The notes under the pieces: model-generated | The model's input: only the letters and a program-made list of their open reading frames with translations | Told to the model about the DNA's origin: nothing | Database searches by the model: none | NCBI GenBank assembly: GCA_950022295.1 | Contig: OX465595.1 | Location: 220,251,770-220,315,769 of the forward strand | From: Bromus sterilis | Taxonomy: Eukaryota > Streptophyta > Magnoliopsida > Poales > Poaceae | Direction: 5' to 3' | DNA length: 64,000 bases | Program-made: the position numbers and the translations under genes | Shown here: positions 9,858 to 21,086 of the stretch, one piece after another | How the letters are laid out: the number at the start of each line of letters is the position of its first letter | How positions within the stretch are numbered: position 1 is the stretch's first letter

Positions 9858-12517
9858 TCAAGGCTGAGAAGCACCGCCACGTCGGTTGCTCGGGGATTTA
9901 CTAGGAGATTGTTGTGGGTTGTGAGATGCAGCTCCGGAATTACGCTGCAGCAAAAGATGAGTTGCAATGTGGTAAGCATGATGACACTTGATGGTATAAT
10001 ACTGGGCTATATTGATCATTGAAAGAAACTTACCGTTCCGGGAGAAGAAACGATAGGCGTCGGCATCGGTGGAGTTGTAAGACCTTGCTTCTCCCACATA
10101 CTCTGCGAGTTAGTTTTTTGAGGACTCAAGCATATTAGCAAGTGAACCAAACATATGCATATGCATTCTTGACGGATATATATGCAGAAGTAATAACTTA
10201 CCGAGAAGAGGTCGTACAGTTCCTTCGTCTGGGCATTACTGCGTGCCCTCTCCTCCTCGAGTATCCTCTGGGTCCTCTCCTCTGCCAGCCGGTCCCTCTC
10301 CGCGAGCTTCTCCGACAACATCTCTTGTGTTGCCTGTCTCTCCCTTTGAATGGCGTCCTGCAAACACTAAGGAATATAGCAGTTAATGTCATCATCGCTA
10401 CGCAATATAAAGAACGGAAAGACAATTGAGACATAGTTATACCTGGATAGCAATGTCAACTGGCCGTGGCCGAGGTCGTACAGCAGGAGCGGAGCTTGTT
10501 TGCGTCGCCTTGATCTGAGGTAGAGTCTCCGGGCAATGTACGAAGCCATTGCACATGGAGGTGCTGCCATGATGCTTACCGCCACCAGAAATCATCAAGG
10601 CCTCCGGATCCATCTCCTCCTCGCTCGGGTCAAACTGAGGACCGCGTAGCTCTTTCGCCACCTCAGAATAGGCCACCATCTTGTGGTAGGATGCAGCGCT
10701 GGTGTATGCCTCAATACCGTCGCTCTCAGAATATGCCTTCACCGTTTTGTACTTTCCCTTATGGGACATGGCAAAGAATCTAATCAGTACAAGAAAAAGC
10801 ATGAAACAAATCAATTTATTAATGATGAAAGGACATGAAACTGAAAACGAGGAACATACCCATCTTTTTGCGTACTCGTTGACGTTGAGATTTCCTTGGT
10901 GGTGTGCCACACCTACCATGTGTGCACGCCTAGCCTTGGCGCTTTTGTGGGTGGACAGCCAGTCATCACTAAGCCATTTGTCCACTATCACCTCAAAGAA
11001 ATCCATCTTATTTGCACACCATCTCGGGGGCGCCTATGAATTAATAAGCTTATAAAGGCACTGAATAACTTTTATAGGCCAAGTACAAGTCAAGTTTTAT
11101 GCAACTGAGCTATTATTATCATTTTTTAGTTTTACAAGCTTATAGAGCCAAGTTTGACCTTTCTAATCTTATAAAGCCAAGTTTGATCTTTATAAGCTTA
11201 TAAAGCAAAAGTTGGAGCTAACTAGGCCTTACTTATAAGTGTAGGAATTTGAATTAGTTAGTAATTTACCTCCAAGTATTGTTCCTTCTCAAGGAAAACT
11301 TTTCTACACTTCTTCTTCGCCTTCTTCACGCCCTTCTTGGCGTACCAATCTCGAACACACTGAACACGCATCTCGTGCCTCGTGTTCGTGAGTAGCCTCA
11401 CTATCTCCTTCTCGAGATTTTTCTGGTCCGCCGGCTCCATCCCCTCCTCAACCCTATAGTAGCACTGAAATTGCATCGGACACATGCTTAGATGAGTGAA
11501 ATGATTCCAACGCTAATAAATGATTTCAATACTTAGAATACTTACCCAAAAAGTAGCCACCACCATATCGGCTCTGGTACGGCATTCAACATTGTTGATG
11601 CGTTCATCTGGTGGGGTCGGGGCGGCTTTGTAGTGTGGCCAAGTGAGGCCGGGCTCAGGAACCCTAACCTCAATAGAAAATTGCACTAGCCCGGGGAAGT
11701 GCTAATTAAGCACGGCACCAAGGAGGCAGTTCGGATTATGGACACCTTTCGGGTATGTCCACCCCCTTCAAAATAAGAACACAAACAAATTAGTTGCTGT
11801 TGGAACATATGTACATGTATGATATATAGAAGGAACACAAAAAATTGATCAACTTAGTTCTCCCCATCTGGCGCAATCAACGACCTCTGCGCAGGGTCCG
11901 GTCGTGGTGGGAGTCGTGTCATACCACGCTGGTACACCGTCTTCTTGGAATAGGAGCTCCCCTCACCCCCCCTCATCCCCGTCATCACTATCATCATTGC
12001 TATCCTCAGCATCAGCATCATCATCATCAGTGCGAGCATGCTCATCCCAAGGATCATCCCAACGAGGATCCGCCGACTGCCTCGGTGCCTCCGGTGTCTC
12101 GGACTGCACCAGTGCCCGCTGCTCCGGCGCCGCCGACTGCACCGGTGCCCGCTGCTCCGGCGCCGCTGAATGCACTGGTGGCCGCTGCTCCAGCGCCGTC
12201 GAATGCACCGGTGCCCGCTGCTCTGGCGCCGCCGACTGCTCTGGTGAGACTGTCCTGTGCGTAGGTGACTCGGCTAGGGGTGGTGGTGAGTCGCTTCTAT
12301 CAACCTCCCTAATCGCTTTTGAGCGACCACCTGCTCGACCACCTCGTCGACCACCGGGTTTAGCTCTCTTTTGCCCTTTTCCCTGACCTCTCCCACCAGG
12401 CTTCTCAGCACGCGACGACGGCGAGTTGGCTGCTACAATATCCGCCAGCAACTCTCTCCGTAGAGGGAGAGGTGGTCGAGAATCCAACGGTGGGTCATTC
12501 GCCCGACGGCTCGCCAT
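9858..12517 (-). pseudogene. CACTA-1 second gene: Ptta/En/Spm-type (TNPA-like) protein, multi-exon
   Basis: The start MASRRANDPP at 12517 is followed by a basic Pro/Arg-rich region, six degenerate repeats of the type SAAPEQRAPVQ (about 12100-12260) and an acidic Asp stretch. Readable exons then follow on the minus strand, each ending at a GTAAGT/GTATGT-like donor. They are 11763-11546 (PNCLLGAVLN, TWPHYKAAPTPP), 11485-11272 (EIVRLLTNTRHEMRVQ, basic), 11040-10862 (WLSDDWLSTHKSAKARRAHM), 10769-10444 (acidic, SGGGKHHG), 10360-10201 (coiled coil rich in ERDRLAEERTQ), 10105-10034 and a last exon ending at 9858. The middle resembles the plant transposase Ptta/En/Spm domain, thought to bind subterminal repeats. 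A stop after the first exon block and a TAG near 11700 suggest decay. Confidence 0.7.
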
Positions 12518-12959
12518 GTGTCAACACCTGTTACAGAGTAAAGATGAATTAGTACAGTAAGGAAATAAATAATACAAATTCATATACAAAAAACAAACAT
12601 ATGCATATAAAGATGAATTAGTACCGTAAGGAAATAAATAATACAAATTCATATATACAAAAAACAAAAGAAATTTGGGATGCATACAACTAATGATAGT
12701 CGGGATCATCTGTATCTTCTCCAAGATCAATAAAAACATCATCATCACTATCATGTGTGTCGTCATGAATGGTCTCTTCTCCGGGATCAGGATCAGCGGC
12801 AACCACATTTTGAAAGCCTATTTGTAACCGGTCAAGCAATGATAGCTCATCCGCATTGGTAACCTCTTAGTGTTCCTCTTCTTCCTCTTCCTCCTCATCA
12901 TCATCGGTAACCTCTTCGTCTTCCACTTATTCCTCTTCTTCTGCATTTTCATTCTCTAC
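12518..12959. other. CACTA-1 interval between TNP2 and the second gene
   Basis: AT-rich and non-coding. It contains a duplicated block of about 60 bp (12537-12600 against 12603-12665, 'agatgaattagtac..taaggaaataaataatac'). Some acidic coding-like sequence (Asp/Glu runs, EEEEEE in minus frame) near 12700-12950 may be the TNP2 C-terminus. Confidence 0.5.
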
Positions 12960-15900
12960 TTACATGTTCTGACCAAACATATAGGTGTTTCCGAAATGTT
13001 TTTTGGCCACACGTGTTTCTTGCAAGAATTCTCCTTCATATGTGTCGAGGTCTATGTGAGGTTCATAATCCTCTTCATTGGGGGCAGGTAGTTTACCATG
13101 TGGCGGCACGTCGTACACGACATACCAATCTTCGAGATTCCTTACACTTTGGCAGGCCCATGGAAGATAGAAAACTTGTGTAGCCTCTTGAGCCACAATA
13201 TAAACATCGGCAATATTTAAACGGTTCTTCTGTTTAATTACAACTAGTCCAACATGCTCCTGAGTTCGTCTAGTGTCCTGCGGATCGAACCAATGACATT
13301 TGAAGACAACGGCGTTCGGAGGATTTTCACCATAATATAGCAGTTCATATATTTCTTAAACTATTCCATAATACTCGGCACCTCCATCTATTGTGGACAC
13401 ACCGGAATTCGTTGTTTTCCGATCGGGCATAGTTTGCTCTTTCCTACAAGTACGAAAGAGATACCCATTGATGTTGTATTTTTCATATGTATGGACCTTA
13501 AAGTCAAAACCATTTGCGATTTGTCTCAATTCAGCCTCCATCGACTCTGAATTAGCCTACAAGTTGAAATGGAAAGGCTTGTTGTATTAGTCTGAACTGA
13601 GACGACGAAGAAATGAAAATGGCCTATATATTACATAAGAAGTACTGTTTGTGCAAACCAAGAGATGAAACCGGGATTGCCGCCTCCCCGCTTCTCAAGA
13701 ATATTAATCTCTTCGATGGAGTCTTTTTCGATCGGCACTCCGTTCGAGAATTGCGTGACGAGTCGACTATATCAAATAATAAAGAGAAGTTAGACACAAA
13801 ACTCGCCAAGAAGTTGTGGAACAATTAATATGTACCGAGCAGTTAGTCGATGTACGGCTGCACTTCTGCCATGTTGGTCAAGATATACAATGTAATGATG
13901 CCCCATTCCTCGAAGGTCAACGTCTTTGTGTTCATAACCCCACAAGGTGCGAGGCCCCCTTTTAAGAGTTTGAACTTGGATTCATGTCGCTCGGGGTCGC
14001 CAGTATTGTACCGAGGCTTTGGATTATGCAAACTGTGATTAGTGGTAGCATAGTGTGCTGTCACGAAGTTTGTTCCTTCCTCGACAACGAATGCCTCATC
14101 CATTGATGCTTCAATTCTTTGTTTATTTATACATTTTTCTCGAAGCGTCTTCTGCATTCTGTCAGTTGCATAGCACCAACGTTTTTGCATAGGTCCACCC
14201 AATCTTGCCTCCATCGGTAGATGCAAAATCATATGCTGCATCGGATTAAAGAAACCCGGTGGAAAGATCTTCTCTAACTTTCATATCAACTTCGGCGCCA
14301 GTTTTTCCATCTCTTCTATCATAATAGGCGATAGTTCTTTAGCACAAAGAACACAAAAGAAATAGCTCATCTCTGCCAGTACTGGCCACTCATCCTCGGG
14401 GATGTAGCCACGCAACATCACCGGCATTATCCGCTCAAGACATATGTGCCAATCGTGACTCTTCAGCCCAATGATTTTTAACTTTTCAAGACTAGCTCCC
14501 CTTGCTAGATTCGCTGCATAGCCATCGGGGAACATCAACATTTTTTTCACCCACATGAGGATTTCCCTCATGTGTTCCCTTTTAAGGTTGAACCAGGCCT
14601 TTGGCTTCTCCCAATTCTTCTTCCCTTTCAGTTGTCGCATGTTAAGGCTAGTGACTTCCTATTACACAGACTCTCCTGATCAACTCTAGCCTTCCCATTA
14701 TCTTTCCCCGTATCAGTGCCGAACAATGTACCAAACAGGGCCTCACCCATATTTTTCCAGTGTGCATCACATCAATGTTGTGTGGAAGAGCAAGGTCTTT
14801 GAAATAGGGGAGATCCCAGAAACATGGCTTTTGGGTCCAGGCGTGTTTAGTATTATATCCCAAGAAATACGCTGGCCGGTTCGGATCATGCTCTAGTGAG
14901 TTTAACTGGTCAAGAATTTGTGCGCCCGTCATCATAGGTGGTGCCTCGTGCTCGACAACTTTACCTTTGGTTAAATTGTTCTTGTCTTTTCTGAATCCAT
15001 GGTCCAGAGGAAGGTATTGTCTATGCCAGCCAAAGCAAGAATATTTGCGACCCTCCGGCAGCCAATGAAACTTAAGAGCAGCCTTGCATTGCGGGCATGG
15101 GAACCTTCCGTGCACACACCATGCAACGAATAGTGCAAAGGCCGGCAGGTCATGCATGGAGTACATCAACCAAACATGCATTCGGAAGTTTGTTTTGCTA
15201 GCTGCGTAGTATGTCCAGATCCCATTATCCCAGGCTTCTTTCAAGTCATCCATCAACAGTTGCAAGTACACATTCATATTTTGTCGGGATAGTTGGGCCC
15301 CAGAACTATCAACGTCAAGAATATTTGCTTTATTTTCATAAGTACTCCAGGGGGCTGATTGAGGGGCTTGATGAATACGGGCCAACAACTATACTGGTTT
15401 GCCTTCATACCGAAAGGATTTCACCCATTGAGACAAATGGCGAGTGCCACATTCTTTGGGTCTTTGGCTTTACCTTCTTTATGTATTTCATTGAACATCT
15501 TCCACGCTTCACCATCAGAGGGGTGGGTCAACATCAAATTCCCGTATTCATCTGTAGAACGTCTTATTCCATCTCTGTGTCGTGTCATATGTTTTGGTGT
15601 TTCTTCAAGAATGTAAAGCCTTTGAAGTCTTGGTAAGATCGGTAGGTAACGAAGAATGTTTACGGGTATTTTTCTCTGTGTCTTCTCACCAAGACCGTTG
15701 TCTACGAAAATATACCCGGAGGACTTGCAGCGTGGACAATAATTATCATCCGCATACTCATGCCTAAATAAGACGCATCCTTTCTCACAAGCATGTATCC
15801 GCTCGATGGGCATCTTCAGTGCATCGAGTATTTTGTCTGAGTGGTATAGGTTTGTAGGCATAATATGACCGTCGGGTAGAAAGCGCCCGAATAAGGTCAT

Positions 15901-16401
15901 CATCGCATCATAGCACTCTCTTCCCAAGTTGAATTGGGCCTTAAGAGCCATTGTTTGTGCGATGGCATCTAGTTGACAAAGCTTGGTGTGCGCATGTAGT
16001 GGTAGTTTTGAAGACTCCAGCATGGCATAAAAGGCCTTGGAAGTTTCCTATGGTTCTTCGTCCTCATGAAGAGCATCATTGTAGTCATTAATCATGTCTT
16101 AGATCCCTGTACCACAATCCTCGATGCGCTGACGCACTACCTCATGTCTTTCACGTTGGGCCGACTCGCCATGAAATGACCACAATGTATAATCAGGAAT
16201 GAAACCACGCATTTGCAATTGTTTACCCATTACATCCTTTGTCTATTGTGAATAGTTCTTACATCTAGTGCAGGGGCACCATGTTCTTGGTTGGCCAGCA
16301 CTAAATGCAACCTCTAGGAACTCCTCCGTCTTGGTCAACCATTCCTCAGTCATATCTTTCTGACTAGGGTGACCGGTGTACATCCACACACGATCATTCA
16401 T
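12960..16401 (-). pseudogene. CACTA-1 TNP2-type transposase, decayed
   Basis: The minus-strand start MNDRVWMYTGHPSQ at 16401 opens a transposase-associated domain with C-x-C-x2-C (WCPCTRCKN). The tnp2/Transposase_21 region follows at 16023-15421 (LPDGHIMPTNLYHSDKIL, CEKGCVLF, YCPRCKSSGY) and 15388-14648 (NMNVYLQLLMDDLKEAWDNG, HGRFPCPQCKAALKFHWL, LPHNIDVMHT). A DUF4218-like region at 14640-13843 (IGLKSHDWHICLERIMPVML) and DUF4216-like blocks at 13541-13356 and 13196-12960 (DLDTYEGE) come after. In-frame stops near 16240, 16100 and 16050, a stop or frame change at 15421 and further frame changes show it is a pseudogene. The domain order equals that of the TNP2 at 47568-50098. Confidence 0.85.
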
Positions 16402-16505
16402 TCTGGCTAGCTAGCTAGTACAAATTAACACAAGAAGGCATATAATTAATTACGGTGATACGACAGCACCTACTAGCTAATAGGTAAAGATAGGTCCTAA
16501 TCCCA

Positions 16506-16720
16506 CCCGAGTATGTGAAGATTGGATTCATTTCCCCGTGCTCTCCTCCCGGTCCGACGCAAAATTTCGACAGCACCTCCCCGCTGTTCTCCTGATACAC
16601 GTCTCGGCATAAACCGAGAGGATGTGTACCCGGAGAACAACAAGGTGGCGCTGACGAAATCCTGCGTCCGATCGGGAGGAGAGCATATGGGGAAATGAAT
16701 CCAATCTACACATACTCGGG
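16506..16720. repeat. Long hairpin in the CACTA-1 5' region
   Basis: A 215 bp inverted repeat: the left arm from cccgagtatgtg (16506) pairs along about 100 bp with the right arm ending cacatactcggg (16720). The loop is about 6 bases, cataaa, at 16608-16613. Pairing is imperfect, with scattered mismatches. It lies just upstream of the TNP2 start on the transcribed strand. Confidence 0.9.
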
Positions 16721-16744
16721 CTGTCCATGGATAACGTTGGACAA

Positions 16745-16806
16745 TTCGAAAGAATCCAATTATAAATATGCAAATGAATGCATATTTATGAATGGAATCT
16801 TTCGAA
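16745..16806. repeat. Second short hairpin in CACTA-1
   Basis: TTCGAAAGAATCCA at 16745 pairs with TGGAATCTTTCGAA ending at 16806, giving 28 bp arms with about three mismatches and a 6 base loop. It immediately follows the larger hairpin. Confidence 0.85.
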
Positions 16807-17577
16807 CAGGAAACGCATATGGGTTACATGACTTGCATGAGTGGAGAAGGAAAGAACTAGCTATACACCTATCTTTTGGGTAGGGTGAAACTAGGGGAGA
16901 GGGTGGAGCAACAACCCCGATTATCCCCGGGGCTTATAACTAATAATCGTATATATACCATATATAAATAACAAATAACTAGTAATAAATGTCTACAACC
17001 AAAAATGAAAGTAACATCTACAAAACTAACATATTATTATACCTAAAATATAATTATTACAAAGTCAAAACTAACAACCTTTCTTCTTTTATCCTTTTAT
17101 TTCCTAACAATATCTTAACAACTAAGTCATTTTCTTATATTTTATCATTCTTTCTTTCTTTCATCTTTCTTTCTTTCTTTTCCTTCCTTTCTTTTATATT
17201 TCTTTCTTTCTTTCTTAACAACTAAATTTGCTCCACCTAACAAATTCTAACAAATTCTAAAAATTCTACTTCTAACTAACATCTATTTTTATATCAAAAA
17301 ATAGTCTATTTCTAACTAACATCTAATAACACATTTACTAAGTAGTAATTAACTAACTAACATATTGTACTAACTAAAGTAAACTAACTATAACAGATCT
17401 ACTAACTAGCTATAATAGAATCCTATTAACAAAAATGAAATCAAAAAATATTTTATAACAGATCTACTAACTAACTAACTATAACAGATCTATTAACTAA
17501 CTAAGTAAACTAACAAATTTCTACTACTAACAATAAATAGAAATGAAAAAATAAAAAAACAGGGGAAGGGGGCTCAC
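16807..17577 (-). other. CACTA-1 5' intron-like AT-rich region
   Basis: No ORF of note. It contains TTTC microsatellites at about 17145-17215 and repeated 'ctaactaac' runs to 17530. It sits between a splice donor at 17577 and the TNP2 start, so it is best read as the first intron. Confidence 0.6.
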
Positions 17578-17890
17578 CTGCAGGTCGACGACGAGGAGCT
17601 GCCGGCGCTGGCCGGTGCATGGCGGGGGGAGGAGGGAGGAGGCGGCCGGCGAGGGAGGGGCCAGTACGGGCCGGGGCCTGCGGTGTGGTTGGCCGGCGAG
17701 GGCGGCGGCGGCCCGGTCCTGCGAGAGCGCAACGAGCAAGCGACGAGAGAAGTACAGAGAGAGGAGTGGCGGCTCACCGGCGGCGCAGAAGGGGGAGGGA
17801 CGGTCGGGGTGGTGGTGGCGGCGGTGGCGCGTGGGGTGGGGAGAGAGGGTTGGGGAGAGAGAGTGGTGGGGTTAGGTCTCGTCGCGGGTG
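17578..17890 (-). other. CACTA-1 GC-rich first exon/leader
   Basis: A strongly GC-rich block that ends on the minus strand in CTGCAG followed by GTGAGC, a good 5' splice donor. ORFs here on both strands are low-complexity Pro/Arg/Gly and not credible proteins. The position next to the 5' subterminal array fits a non-coding first exon. Confidence 0.55.
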
Positions 17891-17904
17891 GGGGGGGGGT
17901 TAAG

Positions 17905-18174
17905 GCCCCGCTTAGCCTTCAGCCGGCTGACGGCAACGTCTGCAGTTAGGCTAAGCCATCAACTGGCTGAGACGTTGCCGTCAGCTGGCTGACGGCTAAG
18001 CGGCGGTCCGTTATCCCTCAGCCATGTGGTGGGGCCTAGACATACGTTGCCGTCAGTCATTCTGCACTTTACTGTCAGCTGACTGACGGCATTGCCCCGA
18101 CTGACGGCTAACAAATCTTTAACAGCTGACGGCAAATCTCAAAGCTGACGGCAAAACTCTTGTTTCCAGTAGTG
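17905..18174. repeat. CACTA-1 5' subterminal array and terminal inverted repeat
   Basis: Copies of GCTGACGGC and its complement every 20-60 bp, ending in the terminal ...CTCTTGTTTCCAGTAGTG at 18174. The duplication cat follows. Confidence 0.9.
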
Positions 18175-18509
18175 CATCGTGGTTGTCGACTTGTCGCGGT
18201 TGCCACTCATCGTGGTTTGCCGACACCCTAATTTGGACAGACCGACTCCCGTATCCTTTTCTTTTGAAATTTTTAAGGGGTCGATGCTTATCTTATTGTT
18301 CTTTCACTTCATCTTCCATCACGTTAAACTTCCTTTGACTTCTTTCAGTCAAAGATTCGGTACTGCTTTTATGATTGCACTGCCTGGAACGTCGGTTGGA
18401 GCTATTGATGTTTGTAGTGGGAATCGTGGAGTCTTTCCATAAATGTCACCTGCCATGGGTAGATTACCCATGTCTTTATGGAATTGATTGATCTTCTCCT
18501 CGGTTTTGC

Positions 18510-18517
18510 TATAAATA
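18510..18517 (+). promoter_or_regulatory. TATA box of the intact antisense ORF in A2
   Basis: TATAAATA lies 78 bp upstream of the ATG at 18588, on the plus strand and inside a minus-strand element. Element B has TATAAGT at the same distance. Confidence 0.6.
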
Positions 18518-18587
18518 TCCTTTGGGTGGTATGTCTTTCAAGTGCCCGCATCTTCTTCTTCCTCTTCTCCCTCTGCTAATTTTCCCC

Positions 18588-19181
18588 ATGGCGCCCAAGA
18601 TAGAAGCTCATGCCCCTTTTACATTCAACGAGTCTGGCTCCAGTGTAGGTTCTCGTGGTCGAGGCTGCGGTCGTGGTCATGGACGTGGGCGAGGTCGTGG
18701 ACGTGGTAGAGGTAGGGGAAGAAATGTTCGTGTGACCTCTCCATATGAATCTCCCCCTTCTTCTCCCGAGAGGGGTGAGTTCTTGGTTGATATCCAAACG
18801 ATTCATCGCTGGATCAAACTCCATGAGTCTTTCACTCAACTTGTGATTGATTCCAGGCCTTCGGGTCTTTGGCTCCGATCTGATGGATGTCCTCATGGAC
18901 CTGTTTGGGTGGCTACCAGCTTTTCTAGCCACAACTCCATGTTCTGGGAGAAAGGTTGGAAAACTTTTCTTCGTTCCAGGAACATCTCAAGAGGCGACAA
19001 CATTGTTTTTAGATACGATGGTGATGACACCTTGTGGGCTACAATATTTGACTCGGATGGTGATCGAGCCTGCTGCTGCATGGAGAGTTCTAGTAGCAGT
19101 GATGAAGAATTCTACAACAATGAGGAACATGTCCGGATCTCTTCCACCGAAGATGAAGCCGACTCCGAAGATGATGACTGA
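18588..19181 (+). CDS. Intact antisense ORF of A2: RG-rich, B3-like DNA-binding domain, acidic tail (197 aa)
   Basis: The start at MAPK is chosen because it is shared with element B and has a ccccATGGC context; an in-frame ATG at 18522 is not shared. Residues 23-45 are an RG repeat tract. Residues about 64-156 match the plant B3 fold, closest in pattern to REM-type proteins: FLVDIQTIHRWIKLHESF, LWLRSDGCPHG, KGWKTFLRSRNISRGD (122-137), IVFRYDGDD (139-147) and ATIFDSDGD. Residues 166-197 are Ser-rich then acidic (SSSSSDEEF ... DSEDDD), like an activation or interaction tail. The ORF lies between pol and the 3' LTR on the opposite strand, with its own TATA box. Extra antisense ORFs are known in Tat elements; the B3 reading here is my inference from motifs. 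Nuclear DNA binding is likely; targets are unknown. Confidence 0.8.
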   Translation: MAPKIEAHAPFTFNESGSSVGSRGRGCGRGHGRGRGRGRGRGRGRNVRVTSPYESPPSSPERGEFLVDIQTIHRWIKLHESFTQLVIDSRPSGLWLRSDGCPHGPVWVATSFSSHNSMFWEKGWKTFLRSRNISRGDNIVFRYDGDDTLWATIFDSDGDRACCCMESSSSSDEEFYNNEEHVRISSTEDEADSEDDD

Positions 19182-20660
19182 AGCTGTAGATTTTTCTTAG
19201 TAGTATTTTGTAGAGTATAGCCTTTACTTTCCTGTAATGTAAGGCTTCCTATTTTGATGTAAGACTCGGTTGCTTTATGAATGAAAATTATAAATTTCCA
19301 CCGAGTCCTTAAGTCGGTTTTATTCCTGACTTTTGAAATGTTTTTTGCATGATGTATGAGAGACGATTTTTTGATAGTGTCTGTATATGTAGCCCCCTGA
19401 GTCGATTTAGAATAGCTGTGTATCATTAATCGACTCATAGGATATATCGACTTGTAGCCCCCATGGGATGGTTTGGTCACGTTTGCGTGTCGTACCAGGT
19501 CGTATCATTGTTGAATTCATACTCCCAAAGAGTTGGTATGGCTATGATGGTATCGAGCCAAATCCTTGAGGAAACAAATTTCAAAGTGTTACTCCCCAAG
19601 TGTTGGTGTATGCATCTGGGTGCTGTACCGATTCTTTGCTCGGAGAAGAAAACTTTCGAAGTGTAGTCCCAAAGAGCCGGCATGAACATCTTTGTGTCAT
19701 GTCGGGTCTTTGAGAAGAGAGATTTTTTTTTGAAGTGTACTCCCCAGGAGTCGGCATATGCACCTGAGTGTTTGTGCCGAGTCACATAGGTCTAACTTGT
19801 ATTTGTGAGAAAACAATTATGATTATGCATGATGCTACAAATGCGAGTAATGTAAAGGCTAGTAGAAGTCGACTTATACCTCATCTTCTCGTGTTGAGAG
19901 AGATTATTGGTTAAAAAGTCGAAACATCTCTGTAGAGCCGACTTTCCATTAACTAGTGTGCCCGGCTCTTAGGAGTAAAGTCGATGGGTGGTTTATGTAA
20001 ACCTCGAAGTAGAAACCAACCGGTTGCGCGTTAGTTATGGAAGCTCTAAACTGTATAGGTCGGTCGGCGTGGCCAATTTCATGTGTATAACAGGATACCT
20101 TCGGTATGTAAGGGTTGATGGGAGCCATCGAACCCCCCTTTTATCCCTTATAAAAACAAACACATGTGAAGTTTTTACATGTATATGCCGACTTTTTCCG
20201 GTAAGAGTCGATGAGTATCATCAGGCTCCGCCTCTTTCACCTTATCAAAGCAATATACATGCCCAAAGCCGTTAGAGGGTTGATCAAGCCCCAAGGTCTT
20301 TGAGAAATATGAGACTTATGATGCAATATGAAATGCGATGTAATATGATGCAATATGTAATGTAATGTAATATTATGCAATATGTATAAAAAATATATTT
20401 TATGCATAAGTGTGGCGAGAGCCGGTGCGACGAAGTCGAATTTTATGGCGATAACCCGTTTGCAACCAAAGTCGAATTTTAATTATGGCAATGGCCTGCG
20501 TGAGATTTAATATCGACTTTATTAATTTGACTGAGAGTCGGTTGCGATGAAAATCGACTTTATTATGCGGCGGTGCCGATTGCGACAAATGTCGACTTAT
20601 ATACATATATGCCGAAAGCTGGTGCGACAAATGTCGACTTTGTACAATAGTTTCCTACTT
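19182..20660. repeat. Element A2 spacer with dispersed and tandem repeats
   Basis: Collinear with 3490-5027 in element B. Dispersed 'gagtcgg..gcatctgggtg' units lie at 19390-19790. A shorter version of the 'tggcgata..gcgac..atcgacttt' tandem array lies at 20400-20645. No credible ORF. Confidence 0.7.
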
Positions 20661-21086
20661 TATTTAGGTGTAATATGGACGGAGTTGTGTAATGTTCCAC
20701 GGCCCGGGAGTCTCCTCCATCGAGGTGCGTGACTTTTCCTTCTTGCTGACCACAAACAGTCCTTCCCATGGGGAAGATAACTTGTGCATTCCATCCTTTT
20801 TCTGGATGAGGCGGAGCACTAAGTCACCTTCCTGGAAGTTCCGACTTTTGATGCGACGGCTATGATATCTCCGCAAATCTTGTTGGTAGATAGCCGATTG
20901 AGCTGCAGCTAGTTAGCGCTTTTCATCAAGGACGTCTAAGGCGTCCTGCCTGGATTCCATATAAGCGGTGACTCGTGGTGAGTCGTGACGGAAGTCACTT
21001 GGGAGAACGGCTTCGGCTCCATAGACCAGGAAGAACGACGTATAACCTGTTGACCTATTAGGAGTGATCCTGATACTCCACAATAC

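Larger units (their letters stand above)
7664..18174 (-). mobile_element. CACTA-1: complete 10.5 kb En/Spm-type DNA transposon
   Basis: The termini are CACTACAGGAAACAAG at 7664 and the inverted CACTACTGGAAACAAG ending at 18174. They match at 30 of the first 31 bases and are flanked by the 3 bp duplication cat (7661-7663, 18175-18177). Subterminal arrays of GCCGTCAGC/GCTGACGGC lie inside both ends. Genes read on the minus strand: a 5' GC-rich exon (17578-17890), TNP2 transposase (16401-12960) and a second gene (12517-9858). Removing the element restores the A2 spacer, as comparison with element B at 2560-2590 shows. Frameshifts in TNP2 make it non-autonomous now, but the ends look recently mobile. 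Confidence 0.95.

Noticed and set aside
17574..17949. Overlapping Gly/Arg-rich ORFs in the CACTA-1 leader
   Set aside because: Low complexity, GC effect; a splice donor inside suggests a non-coding exon.
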